Positions 10,983 to 20,387 are shown, numbered from the stretch's first letter. The stretch is 64,000 nt of DNA from Xanthomonas sp. (GCF_017163755.1 NZ_JAFIWC010000002.1:1-64000), one strand, 5' to 3'. The notes: a model not told the origin generated them from the sequence alone. Numbers and translations are program-made.

Positions 10983-11753
10983 ATGAAACTCACCGCCCAC
11001 GTACTCGACGGCCACACCCTGGACGTGCGCCCCGCCCCGCGCGAGCGCCCGTGGATGGATCGCACCGAACAGCGTTACGCCTACCGCTGCCTGCCGCTGG
11101 ACATGGCCAACGCGCACGGCTGGGAACTGCTGTGCCAGAGCGCGTTCGAAGCCGAGTGGCACGGCGGCAACACGCTTGAGGACGTGCGCGTGGAGGCCGC
11201 GCCCGGCGCGCACCCGCCGGCGGTCAGCCACTTCGGCTACGGCATCCTCACCTTCCACGTGCCGTGCCTGTTCCGCACCGAGCCGGGCGTGGAGCTGTAC
11301 GTCACCGCGCCGATCAACCGGCCCAAGGACGGCATCGCCGGGCTCACCGGACTGATCGAGACCGACTGGAGCCCGTACGCGTTCACGATGAACTGGCAGT
11401 TCACCCGCCCCGGACGCGTGCGCTTCGAAGCCGGCGAGCCGTTCTGCCATTTCTTCCCGGTGCAGCGCCGGGTGCTGGCCGAGACCGAGCCGCGCTGGCA
11501 ACCGCTGTCGCAGACGCCGGCGCTGCAACGCGAGCACCACGCGTGGATGCACAGCCGCGGCCAGTTCCTGCGCGAGCTGGCCGATCCGGCCTCCACGGCG
11601 TCGCGCGAAGGCTGGCAGCGCAGCTACTTCCGCGGTCCGGCACCGGGGCAATGCCCGGCCGGCGCCGAACACCGGGTCAAGCTGCGCCTGCCGATGTTCA
11701 CCCGCGCGCAGCCCGACGATGCGCCGCCGGGCGATTCCGTACCGGAGGAGTAG
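10983..11753 (+). CDS. DUF6065-like hypothetical protein
   Basis: A 256-residue soluble protein without signal peptide. The segments DRTEQRYAYRCLPLDMANAHGWEL near the start (residues ~25-48) and CHFFPVQRRVL in the middle resemble the DUF6065 family as I remember it; function unknown. ATG 10983 was chosen over the longer frame starting at 10914 because homology-like sequence begins MKLTAHVLDG. The preceding 288 bp hold no recognisable gene. It may be cotranscribed with nothing, since the next gene is convergent. Confidence 0.65.
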   Translation: MKLTAHVLDGHTLDVRPAPRERPWMDRTEQRYAYRCLPLDMANAHGWELLCQSAFEAEWHGGNTLEDVRVEAAPGAHPPAVSHFGYGILTFHVPCLFRTEPGVELYVTAPINRPKDGIAGLTGLIETDWSPYAFTMNWQFTRPGRVRFEAGEPFCHFFPVQRRVLAETEPRWQPLSQTPALQREHHAWMHSRGQFLRELADPASTASREGWQRSYFRGPAPGQCPAGAEHRVKLRLPMFTRAQPDDAPPGDSVPEE

Positions 11754-11775
11754 CGCCACGCGCGGCGCACGCGGA

Positions 11776-12165
11776 TCAGCGCCGCGACGGCCCGTGCCGA
11801 TGCCGCGCCTGGGTGGAGATGCGGAACACGCCGAACGCCAGCACCAGGCCGAGCACCCCGGCGACGCCCTGCGCCCAGTCGAACACGCGCGGGGCCAGGC
11901 CGCCGGCTTCGTGGCCCCACAGGTTAAGTACCACCAATGCCACCGCCGCCACGACCAGGCCCACGCCGAACCACACGCGGTTGGCGCCGATGGCATAGAA
12001 CAGGAACGGCACGCCCAGGCCGGCCAGGAAATGCACCGGGAAGAAATACACCCCGCCGTACGGCCGCACCAGATACCAGATGATCGTGGCGAACACCGCG
12101 ACGAAAACGAAGAAACCCAGCGCCAGCGCGCGGGTCCTGTTCGGGGGAAGCGTGGATTCGGTCAT
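11776..12165 (-). CDS. Small four-helix membrane protein of unknown function
   Basis: The 129-residue protein has four evenly spaced hydrophobic stretches (about residues 14-33, 37-55, 60-80 and 90-112) and a basic C-terminal tail. No family was recognised. ATG 12165 is preceded by an AGGTG-like site and is favoured over the longer frame to 12201. It converges with the DUF6065-like gene, ending 22 bp from it. Confidence 0.65.
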   Translation of the reverse strand: MTESTLPPNRTRALALGFFVFVAVFATIIWYLVRPYGGVYFFPVHFLAGLGVPFLFYAIGANRVWFGVGLVVAAVALVVLNLWGHEAGGLAPRVFDWAQGVAGVLGLVLAFGVFRISTQARHRHGPSRR

Positions 12166-12481
12166 GGGGGCACCTGCAGACGGATCCCGGACCCTACCCA
12201 AGCGCAGGTCATGGTGCGGTCAAGGCGGCGTTGCCGTATCGGTGGCGACGTCGCGTTGCATCATCCGCATTGGGGACCCGCAGGGTTTCCATTGCCTCGG
12301 CAGCACAGCCGGGTGCGATCGACGATCCATCGCGCCGCGCTTTGCATCGCTTGCCTACGTCGCCTGAACCGGCAATGCCGGTCTTGATCAGCTGGCGATA
12401 CGCACGCAGTCGGGCCGTAGCGTTCGTCCATCCACTGCACGACCCAGCGGCAAGACGCGCGGCGCGTGCGCCGCATCCGCC
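12166..12481. other. Gap without a recognisable gene
   Basis: No open frame with gene-like composition, RNA gene or strong hairpin was seen. The GC content dips slightly compared with neighbouring genes. It may hold the promoter of the small membrane protein. Confidence 0.4.
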
Positions 12482-12979
12482 TCAAACGACGTCGAGCCGC
12501 TTGTCCATCAGCGCATAGCCGGGCCGTGCCGCATAGCCGCGACGCGCGTAGAAGCCCTGCGCCGCCGCGTTGTCGCGCGCCACCTGCAGCGCGACCTGGG
12601 TGTAGCCCCAGCGCCTGAAGTCGGCCTCGGCCGCGTGCAGCAGGCGTTCGCCGATACCGGCACCGCGCTGCGACGGCAGCACGAACAGCTCGTCGATCTC
12701 CGCGGTCAGCCCAAGGTACTCCAGGCTGAACACGCGCACCGCGAGCAGGTAGCCGACCGCTGCACCGGCATCGAAGGCGATCCAGCCGGCGCCGAGCGCC
12801 GGATCGGACAACAGCCGTACCAGCTGCACGCCGACGCGTTCGTGCGCGAACCCCTCGATCGCCTCGAAGGCCCAGTACGCCTGCACCAGCGGCAGCAGCG
12901 CCGGCACGTCGCCGGCGGCGGCCTGTCGCAACGTCCGCGCATCGTGCGCCTCGCCGCGCACCTGGCGGCTAGTCGGCAT
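12482..12979 (-). CDS. GNAT-family N-acetyltransferase
   Basis: The 165-residue protein matches the GNAT fold: a conserved acetyl-CoA pyrophosphate loop (LFVLPSQRGAGIGERLL, about residues 100-116) and the C-terminal motif-B segment VARDNAAAQGFYARRGY. The substrate is unknown. Its ATG at 12979 lies inside the end of the upstream gene (11-bp overlap), so the two are probably translationally coupled. Upstream in-frame sequence overlaps that gene further and is not used. Confidence 0.8.
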   Translation of the reverse strand: MPTSRQVRGEAHDARTLRQAAAGDVPALLPLVQAYWAFEAIEGFAHERVGVQLVRLLSDPALGAGWIAFDAGAAVGYLLAVRVFSLEYLGLTAEIDELFVLPSQRGAGIGERLLHAAEADFRRWGYTQVALQVARDNAAAQGFYARRGYAARPGYALMDKRLDVV

Positions 12980-13385
12980 GGGCGAACGCGAGCGTGCCGT
13001 GGCCATCGGGCCACCACACTTCGCCCCGCTCCGAACTGACGTTGAAGAAGCCCACGCCGTGCCTGCCGGCCAGCGCGAACGCGGTTGCGTACGCGCCTTG
13101 CGCCTGCGACCACGCGAACGCCGCAAAGATGAGCGTGCGGCCGATGCTGTAGTCGGTGGCGCGCATGGCGGCCTCGTCGACGTCGTCCGCGGCGAGCGGA
13201 CCGTTCATCGGCGCAAACGAAGCGGCGATGTCCAGGAACCACGCGCGCAGCGGCGCCGAGGTCACCGCCGGATCGTCGTAGTCGTGCGGCTCGCCCCACT
13301 CGGTCTGGGTCTCGTACCAGGCCAGGAACTGCGCCCGCTCGCGGGGTGCCGCATCCACGTCGAACACCATCAGGTCGTAGCTCAT
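12969..13385 (-). CDS. Conserved hypothetical protein
   Basis: A 138-residue soluble protein beginning MSYDLMVFDV, with conserved-looking segments FLAWYETQTEW, HDYDDPAVTSAPLRAWF and GVGFFNVSSERGEVWWPDG. Similar proteins are widespread in bacteria, but I cannot attach a function. ATG 13385 was chosen because the family starts with this motif; the frame is open to 13478. It is the first gene of a pair with the GNAT protein. Confidence 0.7.
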   Translation of the reverse strand: MSYDLMVFDVDAAPRERAQFLAWYETQTEWGEPHDYDDPAVTSAPLRAWFLDIAASFAPMNGPLAADDVDEAAMRATDYSIGRTLIFAAFAWSQAQGAYATAFALAGRHGVGFFNVSSERGEVWWPDGHGTLAFAHAD

Positions 13386-13514
13386 CCTGTCTTCCCTGTC
13401 GTGGCGAGTGCGTCCGTGGCGATTGTGTGGGCGCCCGCGCAGCCGCGTCAACGCCGCCGCATCCGCCGCGTGCTTCACCTCATGGCATGCGTACCGGGGT
13501 TCGCAGCGCGTGCG

Positions 13515-14039
13515 CTAGCGGCACCACTGGCGTTCGCAGGGCACGCCGTCGCGGTTGCCGTCCATCTGCGCGCCGGGACAGTGCGCAAGGAAATGGCGCG
13601 CCTCCGCGCACGACGTCATCTGCGTGCAACGGGTGCGGCCATCGCAACGGAAGCTTCGCCCGGCGGGCGCATCGGCCCTGACCGCGGCCGGCGGCGGCGC
13701 GGCGGGCGGGTGCGGTCGCAAGGCCAGGTACGCATACACGGCGATCGCCAGCACCAATGCCGACACCAGCAACAGCCGGGCCACACGCCGGCGCGGCGCC
13801 GTGGCCGCGTGCGCAAGGTCCGCGGCACGGCGCCCCGGACGCGCCACCCGCAACGCGCGCGGGGTGCCGTCGCCGTCGGCGACGATCTCGAACGAGAGCA
13901 GTTCTCCGATGCGCGGGCGCGGGCCATCGGCCGGAAACGCGTAGGCGTGCACGGCCACTTCCTCGCCGCCGGCGCTCGGGCGTATGCCGCCGCATCCATG
14001 TTCCTCGTTCCAGCTGACCAGCGTGCCGTGCGTTCGCAT
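13515..14039 (-). CDS. Cold-shock domain, membrane helix and excalibur domain protein
   Basis: The 174-residue protein has three parts. Residues 1-65 are a cold-shock-like OB fold (GTLVSWNEEHGCGGIRP). A transmembrane helix lies at about 85-107, followed by a Pro/Ala linker. Residues ~130-174 are a calcium-binding excalibur domain (CDGRTRCTQM, MDGNRDGVPCERQWC with the Dx-D-x-DG-x-PC motif). The architecture recurs in proteobacteria. The role is unknown; the excalibur part should lie in the periplasm. ATG 14039 gives the intact cold-shock N-terminus. Confidence 0.8.
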   Translation of the reverse strand: MRTHGTLVSWNEEHGCGGIRPSAGGEEVAVHAYAFPADGPRPRIGELLSFEIVADGDGTPRALRVARPGRRAADLAHAATAPRRRVARLLLVSALVLAIAVYAYLALRPHPPAAPPPAAVRADAPAGRSFRCDGRTRCTQMTSCAEARHFLAHCPGAQMDGNRDGVPCERQWCR

Positions 14040-14223
14040 TGGAAACCGGGGGCTGCGCGAGAGCCGCTCACGCTCGACTACAGCAACGCCGTATCGGCGG
14101 CGCAGCGGCCAGCGACGGCTGCACTGCGCCGTTGCGCGTGCGCCCGATGGATCGCATCGCGATCCGCTACTTCGCAGCTGCCGGACCGAAGCCGCGCGCC
14201 ACAGCGCGCTGCCGGCGCACCGC

Positions 14224-15471
14224 TCAGGCGGCCAGACCGCCGAGGTAGCGCAGGCCCAGCGTCGCCAGCACGCACCAGCACGCCGCCCACAGCGCAGGAC
14301 GGCGCAGCAGGCCCATCAGCGCCAGGCCCACGACCACGATCGCCACGTCGCCGGCCGAGCGCACGCCTTCGCGCCACAGCGGGTCGTACAGGACCGCCAC
14401 CAGCAGCCCCACCACCGCGGCGTTGACGCCGGCCATCGCCGAGGCGAAGCGCGGCCGCCGCGCCAACGCGCGCCAGGCCGGCAGCGCCGCGAGCAGGATC
14501 AGCATGCCCGGCGCGAACATCGCCAGCAGCGCCAGCGCCGACGCCCAGCCGGGCGCGATGCCCACGCCCGCGTCGGCCCCCAGGTACGCAGCCAGCGAGA
14601 ACATCGGTCCCGGCATCGCCTGCGCCGCGCCGTAGCCGGCGAGGAAGGTGTCGGCCCCGATCCAGCCGGTGGCGACCAGTTCGCGTTCCAGCAGCGGCAA
14701 CACCACGTGTCCGCCGCCGAACACCAGCGCACCGGCGCGATAGAACGCCGCGGCGAGCGTGGCGGGCGCGGCCGCGTCCGTCGCCGTCGCCGTCGCCCGC
14801 AGCGTCAGCAGCGCCGCCGCCAGCCCGACGGCGTACAGCGCCGCGCACAGCCACGCCACGCCAGGGCGGTAGCGCACCGGCATCGCCTGGTCGGGCGCCG
14901 GCGCCGGCGGTACGCACCACCATGCGCCCAGCGCGGCACCCAGCACGATCGCCAGCGGCTGGCTCCAGCCGCCTTCGACCATCCACACCCAGCCGCAGGC
15001 CGCGGCGGCGAGCACCGCGCGGCGCAGGTCCGGCACCAGCGCGCGCGCCATCGCGTACACGCCGTGCGCCACCACCACCAGCGCCAGCAGCTTGAGCGCG
15101 TGCAGCACCGCATCGCCCAACGGATGCCCCAGCCAGCGCGGCGCCGACAGCGCCAGCGCGAACATCGCCAGCGCCGACGGCAGGGTGAAGCCGAAGAACG
15201 CGGCCAGCGCCCCGCGCCAGCCGGCGCGCTGCAGGCCGATCGCGAAACCCAGCTGGCTGCTGGTGGGCCCCGGCAGCACCTGGCATATCGACAGCAACTG
15301 CGCGAACGCGGCATCGTCCAGCCATGCGCGGCGGCGCACGAACTCCTCGCGGAAATAGCCCACGTGCGCGAGCGGGCCGCCGAAGCTGCTCAGCCCCAGG
15401 CGCAGGAACACGCGCAACACCTCGCCACTGCGTCCGGGCGCGCGCAGCGGCGAGTCGTCGGAATCGGGCAC
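14224..15471 (-). CDS. chrA: Chromate transporter, two-domain ChrA type
   Basis: The 415-residue membrane protein is built from two homologous halves. The first carries LSSFGGPLAHVGYFREEFV and CQVLPGPTSSQLGF; the second carries LVFGGGHVVLPLLE and AQAMPGPMFSLAAYLG. This is the full-length CHR family, which exports chromate by proton antiport. There is no chrB regulator beside it, so induction by chromate is not shown. ATG 15471 follows no strong ribosome binding site. Family confident, physiological substrate inferred. Confidence 0.88.
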   Translation of the reverse strand: MPDSDDSPLRAPGRSGEVLRVFLRLGLSSFGGPLAHVGYFREEFVRRRAWLDDAAFAQLLSICQVLPGPTSSQLGFAIGLQRAGWRGALAAFFGFTLPSALAMFALALSAPRWLGHPLGDAVLHALKLLALVVVAHGVYAMARALVPDLRRAVLAAAACGWVWMVEGGWSQPLAIVLGAALGAWWCVPPAPAPDQAMPVRYRPGVAWLCAALYAVGLAAALLTLRATATATDAAAPATLAAAFYRAGALVFGGGHVVLPLLERELVATGWIGADTFLAGYGAAQAMPGPMFSLAAYLGADAGVGIAPGWASALALLAMFAPGMLILLAALPAWRALARRPRFASAMAGVNAAVVGLLVAVLYDPLWREGVRSAGDVAIVVVGLALMGLLRRPALWAACWCVLATLGLRYLGGLAA

Positions 15472-16200
15472 GTGGGGTTTCCTGCGGGCGAAGGGCGGCG
15501 CGCCGATTCTGCCAGGACCCGGCGACCGGCGTTACCGCGCCGCGCCGGCAGCGCTGCATAGGGCATGCGGGGCGAAACTGCGATGCGCATCCACGCAACC
15601 GTCACGCGCGCGCCGCGCGGCCGCACGCAGGTACGCCTGCAGGTGTATCCGCCGCAACTGTCTACTGCTTGCGCCGAGGCAATGAGCTAGAGTCGAACGC
15701 GTCGAGGCAACGCTTCCGGTGGCGCGACATCCGCGCACCGAAGCGACCGACGCACCACCGTGGCATGCGCGCAGCGCCGCAAGCGCCGCGCCGATCTGCA
15801 TCCGTCCCCCGATGCACCTCGCCACCCTGACGCGCCCCCCCTGCGCCCGACGTCACCTGCATCCATTCCCGCAGTTGCCTTCACCCGCCGGCCAGGAGAG
15901 CGACATGGACACCTCGAGCGCATAACCGCCCCGCCGTTTCACGGTGACGCGCCTTCCACGCACACACGACATGCGCTTGCGCGTGCGGTGCCGTGCGTCC
16001 GCTGCCAGCGTCCGCGCGGCCATGCCGCCGGCGACGACACGCGGTACCAATAAACATCTTCTGCCTCTGCGGCGCGCACCGTGCCGCAGGCGCGGTCGTG
16101 GCCGGTCCGGGGCCGGAGTCGTCCGGACGCCGCCGCACGCGGCGCTGCGCCGCGTGGATCGACGTATCCCACAGGACGTACCCAACACGGGGAGTAGACC
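15472..16200. other. Long gap without a recognisable gene
   Basis: Open frames here have no gene-like features and lie largely antisense or shadow to neighbours. The stretch presumably contains the promoters of the divergent chrA gene and the secreted CxxCH gene at 16201. No hairpin arrays or REP elements were found. Confidence 0.4.
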
Positions 16201-17535
16201 ATGCACCTGCCTCGCATCGGCACCATCGCCGCACTGGCGCTGGCCGCCGTCACCGCGCGCGCCGAGACCTTTCCGGACTACGGCTATGCGCCGCCGGACG
16301 GCTACACCGGCCCCACCTTCCAGCTCAGCCAGGACTATCCGCAGCGGCCGCCCAGCGGCACGCCGCCAGCGTTCTTCAAACTGCTGCCGAGCCGGCTGAG
16401 CAACGACTTCGAGACCTGGCGCGCCTACACCGACGCGGTGAAGGCCTATTGCCTGGAAGGCAACGTGGAGGCCGACTGGTACGTGCAGAACAACCGCGTC
16501 CGGCGCTGGTACCACGCGCCGTGGCAGCACTATGGCCCGTTCGGGCGCGAAGGCGTGCACGGCCTGACCAAGGAAGCGCAGATCCAGGTCAAGCAGCTGG
16601 CGCCGACCCAGCTCGCCTCCGGGCAGACCTTCGCGGTGGGCATCTACAACGACATCGGCGGCTATACCTTCGGCCAGGCCTGGAAGAACCCGCAGGATCC
16701 CGACCCATCGGTGACCTCCAAGCCGAACGGCTTCCGCGACGGCACCGTGGTGTGCAAGGCGCTGTTCGCCGACATCGACCGCAGCCAGGTGCCGTTCCTG
16801 CGCAACCCGGTGCTGTGGACCGCCTACCTCACCGACAGCTTCACCTCGGCCAACCGCAAGCTCAAGCAGGTCGCGCTGATCCAGATGGACTTCGCCGTGC
16901 GCGATAGCCGCGTGCCCGGTACCGGCTGGATCTTCGGCACCTTCCAGTACAACGGCACGGTCAGCCCCAGGCCCGGCTGGCAGAACCTGGTGCCGGTGGG
17001 CGTGATGTGGGGTAACGACCCGCAGAACACCGGCGACAGCTACACCAACAAGCAGCCGACGGTGACCCGCATCAACCCGCAGATCCTGCAGTCGGCGATC
17101 AACGCCAGGCCCGAGCTGCCGCCCACCCACCTGGGCTGGAACGGCCGCCTGAACGGACCGGTGGACAACCCGGTGAGCGCCTGCATGAGTTGCCACCTCA
17201 CCGCCGAATCGCCGCAGCTTTCCCCGCTCAATCCCACCTTCCAGGCCGCCGACAAGATCCCGCCGGTGGGCTCGAAGGAATGGATGCGCTGGTTCCAGAA
17301 CAGCGCGGCCGGCACGCCGTTCGATGCCGGCGCCAAGAGCACCGATTTCAGCCTGCAGCTGTCCGGCGGCATCGCCAACTTCTACGAGTGGAAGTGCACC
17401 CAGGACGGCGTGTTCGCCGGCGGCCGCAACCTGTGCCAGCAGAACGCGACGCAGCTGAAACTGCTGCGCTCCACCGCCGCGCCGCCGAAGGTGTATCCGG
17501 TCCAGCGCGACAAGGGCAAGGAACAGTTGGAGTAG
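16201..17535 (+). CDS. Secreted protein with one c-type haem motif, function unknown
   Basis: The 444-residue protein has a signal peptide (residues 1-21, ending ARA) and a single CMSCH haem-attachment motif at residues 328-332. Before it lies a large aromatic-rich domain containing VKAYCLEGNVEADWYVQNN and YHAPWQHYGPFGREGVHGL. It is therefore likely a periplasmic monohaem cytochrome-like protein, perhaps an oxidoreductase or electron carrier, but I do not recognise the family. GGAG lies 6 bases before ATG 16201. A strong hairpin follows the stop. It stands alone, with no obvious partner gene. Confidence 0.7.
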   Translation: MHLPRIGTIAALALAAVTARAETFPDYGYAPPDGYTGPTFQLSQDYPQRPPSGTPPAFFKLLPSRLSNDFETWRAYTDAVKAYCLEGNVEADWYVQNNRVRRWYHAPWQHYGPFGREGVHGLTKEAQIQVKQLAPTQLASGQTFAVGIYNDIGGYTFGQAWKNPQDPDPSVTSKPNGFRDGTVVCKALFADIDRSQVPFLRNPVLWTAYLTDSFTSANRKLKQVALIQMDFAVRDSRVPGTGWIFGTFQYNGTVSPRPGWQNLVPVGVMWGNDPQNTGDSYTNKQPTVTRINPQILQSAINARPELPPTHLGWNGRLNGPVDNPVSACMSCHLTAESPQLSPLNPTFQAADKIPPVGSKEWMRWFQNSAAGTPFDAGAKSTDFSLQLSGGIANFYEWKCTQDGVFAGGRNLCQQNATQLKLLRSTAAPPKVYPVQRDKGKEQLE

Positions 17536-17553
17536 CGCCAGGCGCGAAGGAAC

Positions 17554-17582
17554 GCGGGGCCGGAAGCGCGTTCCGGCCCCGC
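17554..17582 (+). terminator. Strong hairpin after the haem protein gene
   Basis: GCGGGGCCGGAA and TTCCGGCCCCGC form a perfect 12-bp stem with a 5-base loop, 18 bp after the stop codon. No T-tract follows, so it may act by pausing or RNA protection rather than as a classical intrinsic terminator. The rest of 17583-17880 shows no gene. Confidence 0.55.
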
Positions 17583-17880
17583 ATCTCCGCACGTCATCGC
17601 ATCGCGATCGGCACGATGCGGCGCAGGCGGCGCGCCGCGCCTCGGCCGTTGCTCCTCTCGCGCTACGGTGCCGATCGGCTTCTCTGCGGACCGATGCAGG
17701 CTTCGGACATCTTTGGATCCACCGCGCAACGGCCTGCGCATCGAACGCCCGATGGGCGCAGCGCAAGCGCACGATCGCAAGCGGCCCCGGTCGCGGTTCC
17801 GGTGCCGCGCGGTGCCGTACGCATTTGACGCAACGCCGCACCGCAGCGACTACGCTGGCACGGCGATGCCACCGGCCGCG

Positions 17881-18147
17881 TCAGTGCCTGGCCAGGATCG
17901 CCGAGCGCCGCTGCTGGTACTGCTCTTCGGTGATCGCGCCGTGCGCCTTCAACCGGTCCACTTCGGCAAGATCCGCCTGCCGTGCCGATCCGCCCACGCC
18001 TGGCACGGTACCGCCGAAGGCCACGCCCGCGTCTTCGCCGCTGCGGCTGCGCAGCGCCGCGCGCGTGATCAGAAACACCACCAATGCCACCGGCACCAGG
18101 AACACCAGCAGCACCACCAACCAGTGATAATTGCCTGTATCGCCCAT
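17881..18147 (-). CDS. Small SHOCT-domain membrane protein
   Basis: The 88-residue protein has one transmembrane helix (about residues 9-29), a Gly-rich linker and a C-terminal SHOCT domain (LKAHGAITEEQYQQRRSAIL). SHOCT is a short oligomerisation-type module found at the ends of many proteins; the function here is unknown. AGGAGG lies directly upstream of ATG 18147. The frame remains open to 18588, but that part lacks coding character. Confidence 0.78.
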   Translation of the reverse strand: MGDTGNYHWLVVLLVFLVPVALVVFLITRAALRSRSGEDAGVAFGGTVPGVGGSARQADLAEVDRLKAHGAITEEQYQQRRSAILARH

Positions 18148-18196
18148 CGCCCCTCCTCCTGCCTTCAGTCGACGCAGCGCGCCGGAACGGTCGGAT

Positions 18197-18700
18197 CTAC
18201 CGGCTTGCGTCCGAAGGTCCGGTCCGAAGCCAGGTCCCCGTATGCCAGGAAAGCGCCGCGCAGGCAAGGAGCGTGCGGACATGGCGGCCGGATGCCTGTA
18301 CATGCCCTCCGCCGCCGCGTTCACCGCGCTTGGCCGAACCCGCTGCGATAGGCGGCCAGGATTTATCGATACGCGCCGCGGCAAACGCCCCCATGCAGGC
18401 CGGGCATGCACCGTTCGCCAGCGCCGGCGCCTGCCGCGCGGCCGTCGTGTAGTCGCAGGACGCGGCGGCAAAATCGCGCCGGCATTGTTGCGCAGCGACA
18501 AGCGGTTGCGCAGCGTCCGGGGCGCGCACGTGCTCGAGCGTGCGCTGGAATTTCGTCGCCAGTTGCGCATCGGCTTGGTCGGCAACATGGCACAGCTGCG
18601 CCATGTTGCTGGCGCCGGCTTCGCAATCGCCGGCGTGCGCTGGCGATGCCGGAACCAGTGCGGGCAGCGCCGCGGCGCTCAAGACGAGCGCATCCTTCAA
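18197..18700 (-). pseudogene. Possible decayed LprI/DUF1311-like secreted protein
   Basis: Read from TTG 18700, the frame has a signal-peptide-like start (LVLSAAALPALVPASPAHA). A Cys-containing segment CEAGASNMAQLCHVADQ follows, then FQRTLEH..QCRRDFAAASC, vaguely like DUF1311/LprI lysozyme-inhibitor domains. The last ~65 residues look non-coding. No ribosome binding site was found and longer frames extend to 19012. It may be a real gene, a frameshifted remnant or chance; nothing else is seen in 18148-18836. Confidence 0.25.
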
Positions 18701-18836
18701 GCGCGATGCGCGCAATGTCTTCGGACCCTCTGGATTGCCGCATCGCGACGGTGAAGCACTGTCGGCAGCGAACACCCGACGCACAACCTGTGCCTCCGTG
18801 CATGGCCGCATTGCCAGCCGCATCGTCGGCAGAACG

Positions 18837-19382
18837 TCAGATCCCGGCCGTCGGGAACTGCTGCGCCAGCGCCTGCGCCCATTGCAGCGCCTCCGGGCGG
18901 ATCGCCTTGCACCCCAACGCCGCGCGCAGATGCCGACGGGCGATCGGCAACGAGCGGCGCACGCCGTGCCCGCCCAGATGCAGCCTGGCCAGTTCCACCG
19001 CCGCTTCGCCATCGCCCAGCGCCGCCGCGCGCCGGTACCACTCCACCATCAACCGCCTGTGGCCCCTGTCGCGGTAGATCAGGGCGATGTTGCATGCGGC
19101 CGCCGCATCGCCCTGGCGACAGGCAAGGCGGTACCAGTACAGCGCCTTGGCCTTGTCCACAGGCGTGCCGATGCCGGCGTCGTGGAAATAGCCCAGGTCC
19201 AGCTGGCACCCCGCCACGCCGGCGGACGCGCCTAGCTGGAACAGGTGGAACGCCCGCTGCAGCTGCCCCGCCCTCCACGCCGCGTGCGCGTCGCGCTCCA
19301 CGTCCGCGTGCGCGCGGGTCCACAGCCCGGACGGCGCCGCGCTGGTGGAGGGCCTGCGCACCGGGAACGGCGGCTCGCTCAT
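18837..19382 (-). CDS. Sel1-like repeat protein
   Basis: The 181-residue protein contains three to four degenerate Sel1/TPR-type helical repeats (LDLGYFHDAGIGTPVDKAKALYWYRLA, CNIALIYRDRGHRRLMVEWYRRAAALGDGEAAVELARLHLGG). Such proteins serve as protein-protein interaction scaffolds; the partner is unknown. ATG 19382 has AGG 5 bases upstream and begins 13 bp after the previous gene's stop; ATG 19403, overlapping that gene, is the alternative. No signal peptide is evident. Confidence 0.75.
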   Translation of the reverse strand: MSEPPFPVRRPSTSAAPSGLWTRAHADVERDAHAAWRAGQLQRAFHLFQLGASAGVAGCQLDLGYFHDAGIGTPVDKAKALYWYRLACRQGDAAAACNIALIYRDRGHRRLMVEWYRRAAALGDGEAAVELARLHLGGHGVRRSLPIARRHLRAALGCKAIRPEALQWAQALAQQFPTAGI

Positions 19383-19395
19383 CGCGCCTGCGGCA

Positions 19396-19674
19396 TCACG
19401 CATCGCCGTCCTGCGGATGCGCCGCGAACCAGCGCTCGGAATGGACCTGCTCGCCCGCGGCATCCAACGCCGCGCGCAACGCCTGCAGCGGGATCTGCAC
19501 CGGCGTGGCGCCGGCCTGCAGCTGTACCCACAGCGACTCGTCGCGCGCGTCGGCCAGGATCGTCAGCAACGGCTGCGCACGGCCATCGATGTCCGCCGAC
19601 AGCTCCAGCTGCATGCCGCCCTCGGCGCCGGACGACCATTGCCTGCTCAGCGCGGGACGTGCGACGGCGTCCAT
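19396..19674 (-). CDS. Hypothetical protein upstream of the Sel1 gene
   Basis: A 92-residue acidic protein without signal or membrane segments, starting MDAVARPALSRQW. Its tight spacing to the Sel1-repeat gene and normal amino-acid composition support it as a real gene, but no family was recognised. The frame extends upstream to 20226 with coding-unlike composition, so ATG 19674 was chosen. The 19675-19964 gap holds nothing identifiable. Confidence 0.6.
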   Translation of the reverse strand: MDAVARPALSRQWSSGAEGGMQLELSADIDGRAQPLLTILADARDESLWVQLQAGATPVQIPLQALRAALDAAGEQVHSERWFAAHPQDGDA

Positions 19675-19964
19675 ACAAGACCTTAATTGCGTGCGGATGA
19701 AGCGCGCATCGTAGCTTGGGCAGAAGGCGCAGCGTACCTGCGTCCTGCGGTTTTCCGTTGGTAACGCACCGATGAAAGCCGCTGCGTAGACCCTCCACGC
19801 TTCTCTATCCGTTCCAATACGGCGGATTCCTGTACGTGAGTTATGCCGCATGGCGAGGCGGCCAGGCTTCAACGCGTGCTGCGTGCCATCGCCCGACCGG
19901 CGCGCCGCGGGATTGAAGCGCGCAAGAGCACGGACGCCAAACAGCCGCCGCATCGCGGGCGCCA

Positions 19965-20252
19965 CTATTTGGCCCGGAGTACCACGGCCACATAGGACAC
20001 CAAGCAGCCCGCCAGCCCAGCCAGCATCCGGAACTCCCATCCGGGCGGCCCCCCGCGTGTCCAGAGCGCATAACCGAACACCGCAACACCGAATGTCAAC
20101 GCGACCCTGTTGGCCTCTTGCAATAGATCCGCAGGCGAAGCGTGGCCGAGATTCTCGGAAAACAGTCCCAGATAGCGCGGACTGGCCACGGTTCCCAGAT
20201 AACCGACTGCCGCGATGAGCGCCCAACTTATCAATTCAGCCAGCTGTGTCAC
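19965..20252 (-). CDS. Small three-helix membrane protein
   Basis: The 95-residue protein has three hydrophobic segments (about residues 8-25, 47-63 and 74-91) and starts MTQLAELISWALIAAVGYLG. No family recognised. Its codon use is somewhat less GC-rich than that of its neighbours. Start ATG 20252 is the only candidate giving all three helices. Confidence 0.55.
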   Translation of the reverse strand: MTQLAELISWALIAAVGYLGTVASPRYLGLFSENLGHASPADLLQEANRVALTFGVAVFGYALWTRGGPPGWEFRMLAGLAGCLVSYVAVVLRAK

Positions 20253-20387
20253 GGCGACCTATTCCCCCATAAGCCATGCCATCAAGTCACGTCGGTTTGG
20301 CCGACGCCAGCCGCCGCTGCGACTGCAAGCGCCACGCCTCCAGCGCGAAGCTTAGCTCGCTCCGCCAGAAGGAAAGCGCGCTGCGCC

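Noticed and set aside
15853-17841. A 662-codon minus-strand frame
   Set aside because: It is antisense to the secreted CxxCH gene, whose plus-strand frame has a signal peptide, haem motif and ribosome binding site. The minus frame is a high-GC shadow.
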